NCBI GenBank assembly: GCA_036867785.1
Contig: CP145419.1
Coordinates: 744,001 to 808,000 of the forward strand
Origin: Plasmodiophora brassicae
Taxonomy: Eukaryota; Endomyxa: Phytomyxea; Phytomyxea; Plasmodiophorida
DNA: 64,000 bases
Reading direction: 5' to 3'
Of this stretch, positions 55,201 through 64,000 are shown piece by piece. The position numbers and the translations under genes were made by a program. Within the stretch, counting starts at the first letter, position 1; each line of letters opens with the position of its first letter. A model generated the notes under the pieces. The model searched no databases, was not told the DNA's origin, and worked only from the letters and a program-made list of their open reading frames with translations.

Positions 55201-57537
55201 GTTGACGGCTTCATTGATGTCGACGGTCAGCCGATGGCCGCGAACCTCCGTGTCCTTCTTGTCGACGACCAGACACGGCGACGCGTACCTGCTGTGCGGA
55301 TTGCGGTACACAAAATCGTTTTCCGCCAAGGTTCCTACGTGATCATCCATGAATTTTTGATGTTCGAGGGTATACCTTCGTGTTCGGCAACGAACAGGAC
55401 GAGCATCTGCTTTGAAGTGTAGTTTCAGTGGACTTACTTTCGCAGGTGGATCACGGCCAAGCTTCGTTCGCCATATGTCTTTGTGTCGATTGACAGTTGT
55501 GCGTAGACGCGGGACTTGATCGTTAGGGAAACCGGAGTCAGTTGCACGTTGTATCATCCGGTCTATTGCCCTGTCCACGTCTGTATCGGAGTGTTCTCCG
55601 ATTTCGACATCATAGTCGTCACCCGGATCATTGGTGTCCAATTGGGGCTCATGATCGCGAGTTGTTCCACTTACCTCCGGGTGTCTTACCGCTCTCATCG
55701 TGATCCCTTGACCACCTGGGGCGTGACGTTCCGGGGTCGGATCCGCTTCGATGATGATAGGACCATTTGCCTCGATTAACATCTCCTTCAGTTGTGTAGC
55801 TGGATTGATACCCAACGCGTCCAGTTCCGGGGCTCCTAAAAGGACAATGTCATCAGATAGGTCTTCGCGACATACGTTGATTTCCCGCCCGCGTAGATGT
55901 GCAGGTTTGCCATGCGAAGGTGGGACAATGGTGATGTCCACGATCGCTGTGGCGACAATTGTTGTCGTAGCCCCGATCGTTGCAAGTTTCGCCTCCGTTG
56001 GATGGTCGAACACTTTGACTGGGACATGCTGGATGGCTTGAATCCGTAGCAGTTGCGATTGCGAAATGACGGTCTTCGTCGCACCACTATCGGCTTCGAA
56101 TGGAAGGTCGAGCGAGTTCTGGAAGCGAAGTCTCATAGGGGACGGTGTTGACGGCGACGGCGGGCCCATGCGCTTTGCCGTGTCTGCGTTGCCCTTACTC
56201 TCCTCCTTCTCTTTGCGCTCTTTCTGGAACTTTTCAATGGCAGCTTTGCGTTCTCCTTGAGTTGCCTTCGGGCACACTTGGACCCAGTGCTGCTCCTTGC
56301 AGATTAGGCAACCTGCCTTTGGAGGATCCTTACCTTCGAAACGTTTTCGGATGTGCTCGGGGATGTCCCTCGATTCGTCTTTCGTTTGCGATGTGGACGA
56401 TTGAGCTGTCTTCAGTCCGATCGGATTTGTCGGATGCTTGCCGCCATTCCTATTCGGAGCAACAACGTCCTTACCTTTCTTACCTGCAGGTGGGGACATG
56501 GTCTGCGCTGGAGACTTCTTCTTCTCAGCTTGCAGCCGGAAGTGTTTGTCCTGCTCTTTGGCAAGACGGTCGACGAGGTCGAAGAATTTGAGCTCGTCCT
56601 TCTCAGCGTCCCTGCACCCTCCGAACTCGATCGCGCGTTCGACTAGAACCGCAAGGTCAGTGGGACGGATACCTCCGCGTAATACCTTGATCTTGCGCTT
56701 GGTTCCTTTCGTTCCTTTGGCGTATGTGTCTTGTAGCCCATAGTCGTCGATTAGCTCATCGAACTTGGCGAAGAAAGACGTGACACGTTCCTCAATACTC
56801 TTGATTGACAGGTTCATGACCACTGTCTTCGTGAGAAGCGCCTTGATGTCTGTCGAACTCTCGACATCAGCCTCCCTGCGTTGGACTGACCTCAAGTAGC
56901 TCATGATGTCGCCATCCGTGATCGTGCTGGCGGGTTGACGTAGGCGATATTTCGACATCCCTCTGAGGACGTCCTCGGTAATGCATGACTTCACCGTTGG
57001 CGGATGAATATCCTCCTTGTAGATCAGTCGGCGCTCGTTAACGATCTCGACGTGTTTCCTATATTTCTTGAGGAAATCGTTAATTCCGTCCTTGGCCGTA
57101 AGGCTCAGGGTACGTAGGATGGGCGGTTTCAAAGGCATAAAGATCGGGCTCTTACCGTGCAGGTTTGTTGACTGAAGCCCTCGATCGATTTCGTCATCTG
57201 TCGACGATTCATGCTCCTTGGCCTCGGCGTCGGAGTTGGTCCTGGCGTCGTCCTCCATCTGTAGACGAACGGGCGCTCTGCGGCCACCTCCTGCCATTAA
57301 GTGAGTTCGTTTGCTTGGGGCTCTTTGCGCAAGAAGCTTCTGTGCTAACGCCGCCGCTGCCCACTACGGGGGCGGTCGGTCGCAAGAGTCGGCGCCTGGT
57401 GATATAACGAACTGATGTATTTGGACAGGATCGTCACAGCAAGGGCCGCTGCGGGGTCGAGTACGGTCATGATCATGTGACCGGGTGGCAGCAGCATCTG
57501 AGCAGCATCATCTGAGTACTGGTACTCTGGATGAACA
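52202..57537 (-). mobile_element. LTR element B2, nested in A3
   Basis: Second copy of family B, inverted relative to its host A3. The 197-bp LTRs are at 52202-52398 and 57341-57537 and appear identical; target duplication GCCTC (52197-52201 and 57538-57542). It looks whole and is very young. It is nearly identical to B1. Confidence 0.95.
52408..57297 (-). CDS. Gag-pol polyprotein of element B2
   Basis: 1,629-codon frame from ATG 57297 with the same domain order as B1: gag, zinc-binding stretch, protease, reverse transcriptase, RNase H, integrase, chromodomain. It differs from B1 by only a handful of residues. Confidence 0.93.
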   Translation of the reverse strand: MAGGGRRAPVRLQMEDDARTNSDAEAKEHESSTDDEIDRGLQSTNLHGKSPIFMPLKPPILRTLSLTAKDGINDFLKKYRKHVEIVNERRLIYKEDIHPPTVKSCITEDVLRGMSKYRLRQPASTITDGDIMSYLRSVQRREADVESSTDIKALLTKTVVMNLSIKSIEERVTSFFAKFDELIDDYGLQDTYAKGTKGTKRKIKVLRGGIRPTDLAVLVERAIEFGGCRDAEKDELKFFDLVDRLAKEQDKHFRLQAEKKKSPAQTMSPPAGKKGKDVVAPNRNGGKHPTNPIGLKTAQSSTSQTKDESRDIPEHIRKRFEGKDPPKAGCLICKEQHWVQVCPKATQGERKAAIEKFQKERKEKEESKGNADTAKRMGPPSPSTPSPMRLRFQNSLDLPFEADSGATKTVISQSQLLRIQAIQHVPVKVFDHPTEAKLATIGATTTIVATAIVDITIVPPSHGKPAHLRGREINVCREDLSDDIVLLGAPELDALGINPATQLKEMLIEANGPIIIEADPTPERHAPGGQGITMRAVRHPEVSGTTRDHEPQLDTNDPGDDYDVEIGEHSDTDVDRAIDRMIQRATDSGFPNDQVPRLRTTVNRHKDIWRTKLGRDPPAKVSPLKLHFKADARPVRCRTRRYTLEHQKFMDDHVGTLAENDFVYRNPHSRYASPCLVVDKKDTEVRGHRLTVDINEAVNKQTERIAWPMPHIDIILTYLRSATIFMLFDAFKGYWQFPLHPDSQEACSFMTHIATFTPRRIIQGIADCVFAFQAGMQQVLGKLLYICALLWIDDILGYVSGFGAYMDTLESLLNAFDEFGVKLNPDRCQLYLTSVTWCGRVISADGVSFDRSYLNALHDLSTPITAADLQQFLSGLNWVRSVIPQFAAHVHPLQDLLLSASRSVSSLKKSHLRRVRLADIGWTTDHLTSFNSLKHRLSEAMTLAHTKDEWIMCLFPDASDRFWSVFLSQIPPEDIDLPYGEQHHEPLSFISGTFRGSQLKWATIEKEAYAIIEGCYRLRHFISMSKLALRIFTDHRNLVFILNPASVARISRTTGDRLERWRLQIIDLDFHIEHIAGEDNVWADLATRWGVALQPLSSFSPPSFRSIRHMAINLDFDDYKMTDEFIWPSVDEISNAQTDYIRQHDLSAVSDILQLEGDMSLHLSPESGWRTPDNQLWVPSHALQLRIAVISHMGLSGHQPAASTISSIAQLFWWPDLDSFVRAFVDKCLHCLRNKDSMIPRPFGTAMHADKPNKVIHYDFLFLSKPRPGDSHQLRYVLVLKDDATAFVELIPCQFADHSVVAESLLDWFKRFGIVFQHVSDRGTHFKNAVIAELNSRLHCNHHFTTAYTPWANGTVEVVNKRLLFLLKSLLSELNLPFQDWPYVLPLINMTVNHTVRSSVGYAPVTMFTGLPPSTPISIIFNKRIDAVIDVPLTPDRLKEMTTELIDSLEDMHKAVARTRTHLRDLKQRARRRRRNVREINFTTGDYVLVANHGKHSKSEYNWTGPAQIIDTINDWVYRVRDLLTDRISDVHAQRLMFYADAHLNVTSSLKHNIALTGVAYQVNAVEDIRVNSTSGDTELLINWIGFDATDNSWEPYSVMAADVPDIVRAFLERQAEGDPLCSRLLADF

Positions 57538-58246
57538 GCCTCTATGAACATGGCAAAGTGAATGCCACTGAGGAACTGAAGCGACAGATGGATTATGACA
57601 ATGAGCGTTTCGCCATTGAAGTCTTCAAGGACTGCAGGCACAGTCCGGAGACAGGGGAATTGGAATTGTTGATCGGATGGAAGGGTTTCTCTGAAGCGGA
57701 GGATTCATGGGAGCCAATCTGCAGGTTGGCGATGGATGTACCGAAGCTGGTGAAGGCACATGCCGCCAGGATGAGGAAGGAGAAACATCACCTTGCTGAT
57801 GAGGTTAAGGAGTTACTTAAGGCGGAAGGAGTCCAGTAGGCTAGTCATGCTTTTTTCCCGGATGCGCGCTGGGTTATTTTAATGCCGACGGCCATGTGAC
57901 GACAGAAGCCAAAACTGTGTTCTACGAAGATTGAGACTTAATTATGTTAATTAGACTATATTAAGGAGAAGACATGATTAGGATACACCACCACTGAAGA
58001 CACCTGCAAGGAGGAGCATTTCGTTGAAGGAGGGGAATGTGCCGGCTCCAAGCTATAAGACAAGAATAGCTCATGTGATCCGGCTAGGCCGCCCTAAGAA
58101 TGACGGACATGCACGGAGTGCGCACGGAGTCCGCACGGCGTCCGTGGGAGCTGCAGGTCGGGGACACAGTAGTATATACACCTAACTGTATAACGTAACT
58201 ATGGAGAACCAGGGAGGGCCCGGCGCCACGGCCTTTCAGGTACCGC

Positions 58247-58254
58247 TATAAATA
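58247..58254 (+). promoter_or_regulatory. Possible TATA box
   Basis: TATAAATA precedes a C-rich run, about 40 bp before the minisatellite and about 710 bp before the recombinase start. It is the best core-promoter candidate for that gene, but the distance would need a long leader or an upstream intron. Confidence 0.3.
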
Positions 58255-58291
58255 GCCCCCCCACACACCCCTCCGTCCGCCTCGCCCCTGC

Positions 58292-58699
58292 CAATTTCAC
58301 TGTCATATGAAACGGACGAATTTCACTGTCATATGAAACGGACGAATTTCACTGTCATATGAAACGGACGAATTTCACGAATTTCACTGTCATATGAAAC
58401 GGACGAATTTCACTGTCATATGAAACGGACGAATTTCACTGTCATATGAAACGGACGAATTTCACTGTCATATGAAACGGACGAATGTCACTGTCATATG
58501 AAACGGACGATATTAGCAAATTCAATGTCATATAAAACGGACGATATATCCTCGATCGGGACGCCTCCACACATGAAACGGACGAATTTCACTGTCATAT
58601 GAAACGGACGAATTTCACTGTCATATGAACGGACGAATTTCACTGTCATATGAAACGGACGATATTGGCAAATTCAATGTCATATAAAACGGACGATAT
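58292..58699. repeat. 26-bp minisatellite
   Basis: About thirteen copies, some truncated, of a 26-bp unit containing TGTCATATGAAACGGACGAA. Two variant blocks (ending GATATATCCTCGATCGGG) recur about 150 bp apart, so there is a higher-order repeat. It lies directly upstream of the recombinase gene. Confidence 0.93.
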
Positions 58700-58963
58700 A
58701 TCCTCGATCGGGGCGCCTCCACACGCAAGCACCCACCGAGAGGGCGGCTCGCCCCAACGACGCTAGAGCGAGGCGGGCACAATGTTGCAGGAACCGATCC
58801 GCGCAGCGAATCGGTAACGACATATCACCCGTGTCGCCAGTGATCACACTGCTGCAGGCTACGAGGTGACGTCACGCGTCCTTGCCAGTCGAATACTTTG
58901 TGACACAGTGCGTACCAGCGTCGACTGTGGTGACGCGTCATAACTCTAACGGGCCGACTAACG

Positions 58964-61704
58964 ATGGCATTCGCTTCCTCCAGCAAGTCTGCGCTCAAGA
59001 AGATGTGCACTGTACGCCGTCTGGTGTCGTCTAGGGCGCGCAAGGACGTCGACGAGTTGAGGACACTTCTGGGCAACTACGTCGAAGAGCACCTGTCACA
59101 TCCCGGGATACAGGTGGACGTTCTGCAGACATCCACCGGGTCGACAAGACGAACGACAGGAGAGTTGCTGCCGTCGCCGTATCAACCCGATCGTACGACG
59201 CCTGTTGACGTGGCCGCGTTGGGCGACGATGGCACCGCTGTCCTTGACGACCACGATACTGGAGACGGCAATGGGGTTTCCGAGTCGACGTCGTATAGGG
59301 CGGTGAAGATCACTGCGAACGAAGATCAAACAGACGATGAGATCTCGTTGCGTCCCGGTGACGTGGTACTCGTCCATGTTCGCCTTCTCGTCCGAGCTGC
59401 ACTGCCGGTGCCAATTCGTCGGGTGATCCAGGATCAGACCATGGGCAGAAGTAAGCGCAATCAGATCGGGTGCGCCCTTGTGCACTTCAACCGCTTCCTC
59501 GACGATCCTGCCATGCGGCAGGTTATCGCCGCACGGCGATGGGAGCAGTTGACGGTGGACGAGGCCACGCCCGATGTGTTCGAGCAGTTCGTCACATTTT
59601 TGATCGAGAGGTCGCCCTCGATTCGAAAATGGGAGACCGCCAGCGCCTACGTGGCCCAGATGAGGGACGCGTTGGCGCAACGGTTCAAGGCGGACAACCC
59701 GGAACTTGCCATCTTGGATGACAAGTGGTACAAGGCCGTCCGGTCGACAGTGAAGAAGGCGTTTGTGGAGCGGGCCAATGTCACTGGGTCCGCTTTCATC
59801 GACCGGGCGCCTGCCCTGCAGAAGGAGGGCGTCCAGCAGGTTGGGCACGCCCTGTTCTTGGAGATGGGAGAACCGGCCACCAGTGCGGCTGCTGCCCATG
59901 ACAGGTAATCTCGGCCTTGTGTGTGAGTATACCGCCTTTGACAATGTGTCGCGGTCAGATTCCTAATTGCGTTCCAGTGGGCCATCCTGGGCCGTGCAAG
60001 CGATGCAGCCCTGATGCGGAAATCAGACCTGCAGTGGGACGCCGGCTCTGGAGCTGCCCTTGCAGGGGTCAGCCGTCAGAAAACTACCAACGAAGCGCCG
60101 CTGCTGATTTACTGCGATCGGAACGATTATCGTGCCGATATGTTCCACGCACTGGGCAGCCTGGTCGCGACAGTCAGCGATCAAAGCCAGGTCGTCTTGT
60201 TGTTGCTTCGCCCGTCCGTTACGTCCTCTGATTGTCGTTCTTTGCAGGAACTGTTTCCACGGATAAGGGGCACCAGCAGCGCGTCAGCGTATCTGAACCG
60301 AATGTTCGATACGCTGGTTGACCGATACGAGCACCTCGTGTCGGTCTCGCCTAGCCTGGGCGACCTCGGTGGTCACGTGCATCGACGAACCAGGTCCCAC
60401 TCTCTGCGTCGTGGTGCTACCACGGCCGCTGCTGCTGCTGATGGGGTAACACTCAGCAGTATTATTTATCGCGGCGGGTGGAACCTGGAATCGATGTGCA
60501 CCGCCTTGGAGTACATCGTGGGCGGGGGTGCCGGTGACGCTAGGGTCGGTCGCGTCCTGGCTGGTTGGCCTAGCGGTTCCGGTGGGCAACCGATGTCTTT
60601 CGCCTTCGTGAAAGACAATACTCACGAGAAAGCACGTGTCGACGCTTGGGTTCGCGCCGTTTTCGGTTCGAACTGGCATCTATGGTCCAGGACGTCCCCT
60701 GGACTGCTGACAGTTTGCGCAGCCAGCATGCTCATGTACCTGCCGCAGACGTTGAAGGGAGCCGGTGACTCTCTCGAACAACCCGTTCACCGTAAGTGCC
60801 TGTTGAGATTGGGCGTCTCTATTCGTAATCAATTGTTGGTTCAGCTTTGCATAAGACGATGAGCCGTGCTTGCGATGAGATCGGCTTGCCGAGATCGACT
60901 CTGATGGGATGGTCAGGGGAGATCCTCGTCGAGTTCCTCAAAGCGAACATCACCGCGATCCCGGGCAGCATGCTGCGAGACGCACAGCCGGAGGTGGCGG
61001 CCCGACTGACCGTGGACGTCTTCTCGCTGACGGACACGGTCGAGCGCCTATGCCACACGGTTCTCCAGCTTCATGACACCGTGCTGGACCTGCAGCGAGA
61101 GAACCGCCAACAGGCCCTCGCAATGGCTCAAACGCAGAGCCAGATTATGGAGGTCCTGATGTCTGGCAGGCCTCCTGCAGAGGCGGAATCGACTTCCGAT
61201 ATCGCCGCTGGCCGGGGTCCAGCAAGGTCGTCGCCTGATGGTCCCGAGCGCGAGCTTCGCCATCCCGCAGCCGAGCGGACGTTGGACGACGCCGTGCCCA
61301 AGCTCACCGATATGAGCGTCAAGACTGCGTTCCACGCCTGGCATGCTGCTGGGCTTAAGACGCTCAGGTACGACGCCGCACGGGTCAAGAGCCAGCTGAA
61401 GCAGCTGGTGGAGGAGTATTGCCCTTTGTTCCTGGACCCTGATGATGACGTGGAAGCCCAGAATGGAGAAACGGAAGCGGCATACGACCGTCGTATTCAC
61501 GATATGGCTGCCAAGGTGGAGTCGCGAATCATCAGGTTCTTGGGCGACTGGTACCGCCCACATGTGGCCCGTACGACCAACTCAACCAGGAAGCCGCGTA
61601 AGCTGACAAGGACGGCTGTGCGGGGCACTTTAAACGAGCTCCGGAATGCCTGCAAAGGACTTTCCAAGGAAGACGTTGCGGCGAAATTGTCTTTACTAAA
61701 CTAG
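58964..61704 (+). CDS. Crypton-like tyrosine recombinase
   Basis: Three exons have introns 59905-59958 and 60792-60844 and total 2634 nt (877 aa), an exact frame. The N-terminal ~180 residues are acidic and variable. A helical SAM-like core-binding domain follows (KRNQIGCALVHFNRFLDDP). The catalytic domain carries the R-H-R-Y set: LMRKSDLQW (first Arg), HSLRRGATTAAAAADG (His-x-x-Arg), RGGW, and the Tyr of TALEYIVGG. The C-terminal ~280 residues include a coiled coil (VERLCHTVLQLHDTVLDL) and a basic tail. No reverse transcriptase is present, which argues against DIRS and for Crypton or a domesticated recombinase. Spliceable introns suggest host-style expression. The stop is 38 bp from the convergent helicase gene. 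Confidence 0.8.
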
Positions 61705-61741
61705 GTCGCGAGATTGCACATCGTGCTGCATGTATTGAGTC

Positions 61742-63693
61742 TTAATTGCATGCCGGGCAATGAGTAGCCGTGGAAGCGCCAGAGAAGTACGCGCTCAGGG
61801 CCCATGCGAAGCAGGATGAGTGATGATTTGAACCAATCTGAGCCAAACGTTGCATCTCGTTGTAGTCAGAGATGTCATCATCGACCCTGTCCTTGCCAAT
61901 CTTCAGAATTTCAGCCGCCAAGTCGTCCAAATTCAGGTCACGTTTCAGAATGCGGATCACCTCACAGCGCCCGCCGAAACGCGACGCTCGTTGGGATTCG
62001 TGCTCGTCAAGTTCGCGAACATCGGCAATTAGTCGAACCTGCTCCAAGTTTGTTGCGGTGAACGTGTTGTTGTTCGATTGGATACTCTGACGGAGGACCT
62101 GCGAAGTGCCGGGATTCCCATTATCCAGTTTCGTCCAGACACGTCTCGAAGGCCGCACGCGAAGAAATCCGGTCTCGACCATGTCGATAATGCCTTTGGC
62201 GTACATCCAAGTTAGAATAGACAGCTTGGTGGTTCCATTCCGATCCGAGACATCGACATAACCTACACCGCCATGGTCACCTGCAGCACAAATGTCGCGT
62301 ACATGATCCTTCACAACGGTTTCTTCCAAATAGCATCTCTGGATGTTCGACAGCTGCTGCGCATCGATCTCCTTGCAGCAAATAGTGACGCACTGGCCAT
62401 TGCTGTCGGGACGCCGAGCCGCACGCCCTGCCTGCTGAACGAAATCCATTGGACTGCTTGGTAGGCCGTATTGGACGATCAGTCCTACGTCCATGCGGTT
62501 GATACCCAAGGAGAAAGCAACCGTGGCTACCATAATGGCGGACTGGTGCTGCTCCCAGCCTAGCTGCTGACGTTCGCGTACAGGTTCAGGCATACCTGGA
62601 AGAAGATATTAGACATCGTAGCTCTCTGTTGGTAACTATTGTTTTCGTACCACCACGATACTTGAAGACCGGCCGAGACGGAGGAACATGTTTGACCAAC
62701 AGATCATGCACCTTATCAGCGTGTTCTCGCCGCAACACGTAGACAATGGCCGCATTGCCATCATCGCAACGAGAGATGATATTAATAAGCATCGCGTCTG
62801 CGTTCGCCATGGCCTCGCAGTGCACAAACCGATGCCCGACATTGGTGCGTGCAGACGGGGCCCAAACGACATTGTTTGCATCGATGTCGAAATGCATCAG
62901 CATGCGGGGTAAACGACGCTTTGACAGAGTAGCCGTCAATACCAGAATAGGGCAGAGCAATCGCACAGCGATCAGAGCAGCGCGATGATAGTCTGCGCGG
63001 AACCGTTCTCCCCATTGTATAGCGGTGTCCCCTTCGTCGAAAGTAACGAACGAAACATGTGTGAGAGTCGATGGACACACTTGGAATAGTCGTACAAACA
63101 TTTCGGGACTGATGAACAGGAGTTTCAGTCCCTTCCCGAAACGGGAATATATTGCCTGTCGTTCAGTCGGCGTTCTGGTACCTGTTCAACATGCGATTTA
63201 GAGTCGAAACGACATAGTGCATTGACAATGCACAACCGTTGACAATGTCTACTGTGCCCTTGAAGTATTTACAGGCCTGTTGATACTGATCAAGTATCAA
63301 GCTGTTCAACGGTGAAACGACGATGCCAGTGCCTGGAAGCTCCTTGGCAGCCGCCTGGTACACAAGCGACTTCCCGGAACCTGTTGGGCTAACGAACAAG
63401 GTTGAACGGCCGTCCACGATTGACGTTATTGCTTCACGTTGACCAGGTCGGAGAGAACGAATCCCCATTGCACCCATGAGCTCCTCGGTCCCTGAAGTCT
63501 TCCGCCGAGCCATCTCCCGCCGAGCCATCTTATGGCATGATGCGTTCTCGTTCGGGACCATGAGACGTTTCATGGTACGTGCAAGCAGAAGACAGACTAC
63601 AACGCCCTCGCGTTCGACGACGACCGGCGCTTGGTTGCAATTTGGCGCGATGGCCGGAGAATCTTTGAACTGCGCAAATAGAATCCTCTCCAT
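61742..63693 (-). CDS. RecQ-like DNA helicase
   Basis: RecQ helicases unwind DNA 3' to 5' using ATP. Three exons (63693-63214, 63155-62651, 62595-61742) with introns 63213-63156 and 62650-62596 total 1839 nt (612 aa), an exact frame. Motif 0 is near LRPGQREAI, motif I is FVSPTGSGKS, Ia is VVSPLNSLILDQ, II is FVTFDEGDTAIQWG, III is VLTATLS and VI is QQAGRAARRPD. Motif V lies at IMVATVAFSLGINRMDV. Motif II reads DEGD where RecQ proteins have DEAH or DEVH. The C-terminal ~200 residues lack an obvious zinc-binding RQC or HRDC. The donor of the second intron has three near-equivalent choices. The gene converges on the recombinase gene. Confidence 0.85.
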
Positions 63694-63743
63694 TGTATGT
63701 AGCTACCTATGTAGCTACATCGTGAAATCTATGCTCCTCCACT

Positions 63744-63931
63744 GGAATGTGGGAGGGCGCTGCCTCCTGGAAGGCGGGACCAAATGCCGTTTCTATGCAG
63801 GAATTTGTGTTAGAAATCGCTCACAGCTTCTAGAGCGGAATGTGGGAGCGCGCCGCCTTCCTGGAAGGAGAGGCCAGATGCCGTTTCTATGCAGGAATTT
63901 GTGTTAGAAATCGCTAGCAGCTTCTAGAGCG
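63744..63931. repeat. 93-bp tandem duplication
   Basis: Two adjacent copies of a 93-bp unit (63744-63836 and 63837-63931), each with GGAATGTGGGAG, TTCTATGCAGGAATTTGTG and GCTTCTAGAGC, about 90% alike. The rest of 63694-64000 has no gene; a short palindromic stretch TGTAGCTACA repeats at about 63700-63720. Confidence 0.85.
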
Positions 63932-64000
63932 GCGCCTGGCGGCGGGCCCTTCATGGCTGCGGGCTCCCGCCGGGTCGCCCTCCGCCTGCGTTCCCACTAT

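Larger units (their letters stand above)
43885..58169 (+). mobile_element. LTR element A3: Ty3/gypsy chromovirus with three nested insertions
   Basis: Third copy of family A. Its 5' LTR starts at 43885 and is split by a MITE (44060-44791), ending at 44800. The internal region is then interrupted by element C (45093-48070) and element B2 (52202-57537). The 3' LTR starts at 58038 and is incomplete at 58169, where unrelated DNA begins. The gag-pol segments between insertions are nearly identical to A1 and A2, so the copy is young but broken, with about four breaks. Confidence 0.93.

Noticed and set aside
58292-58699. CRISPR-like array of regularly spaced repeats
   Set aside because: Units abut directly with no unique spacers, and the genome is eukaryotic; it is a minisatellite.
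58964-61704. DIRS retroelement or Starship captain
   Set aside because: No reverse transcriptase is nearby, which argues against DIRS. I could not identify the DUF3435 features of captains by eye, and this is not a filamentous fungus, so Crypton-like is the more cautious label.

Overview
This is nuclear DNA from a compact-genome unicellular eukaryote. Genes are split by many short GT-AG introns (mostly 44-70 nt; two use GC-AG), and intergenic gaps are often only 50-300 bp. Host genes encode mitochondrial proteins (an NDUFAF5-like methyltransferase, a PPR protein), a Golgi-type DHHC palmitoyltransferase, a ribosome-biogenesis factor (UTP11), a centrin-binding Sfi1-like protein and a flagellar microtubule inner protein (CFAP144). 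The organism therefore has mitochondria and a flagellate stage. A zoosporic protist (for example a plasmodiophorid-like rhizarian) would fit, but that is a guess.

Layout. 1-13.4 kb is a dense host gene block with a tRNA-Thr(CGU). 14.9-17.3 kb holds a signal-peptide zinc-finger gene broken by a hAT transposon and then by an LTR element. 17.3-33.5 kb has two inverted copies (A1, A2) of a Ty3/gypsy chromovirus, A1 carrying a second chromovirus (B1) inside it. 33.5-43.9 kb returns to host DNA: an unrecognised gene, a second zinc-finger paralogue plus a fragment of a third, an aspartoacylase/succinylglutamate-desuccinylase family gene, UTP11, a secreted MORN-repeat protein, and a decayed BED-finger hAT transposase. 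43.9-58.2 kb is a third copy (A3) of the first chromovirus, itself hit by a hAT-like MITE, a small gag-protease-only LTR element (C) and a second copy of B (B2). 58.2-64 kb holds a minisatellite, a Crypton-like tyrosine-recombinase gene and a convergent RecQ-like helicase gene, then another tandem repeat.

Three observations stand out. The first is the tyrosine recombinase and RecQ helicase pair, tail to tail and bracketed by tandem repeats, which could be a composite mobile element. The second is A1 and A2, which appear to have exchanged halves and inverted the host DNA between them; a paralogous locus 21 kb away shows the arrangement before insertion. The third is a small family of signal-peptide zinc-finger proteins in which one repeat unit appears to have become an intron.

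Exon models were assembled by hand from frame, splice-site phase and remembered family alignments. Where stated, the summed exon length is a whole number of codons.
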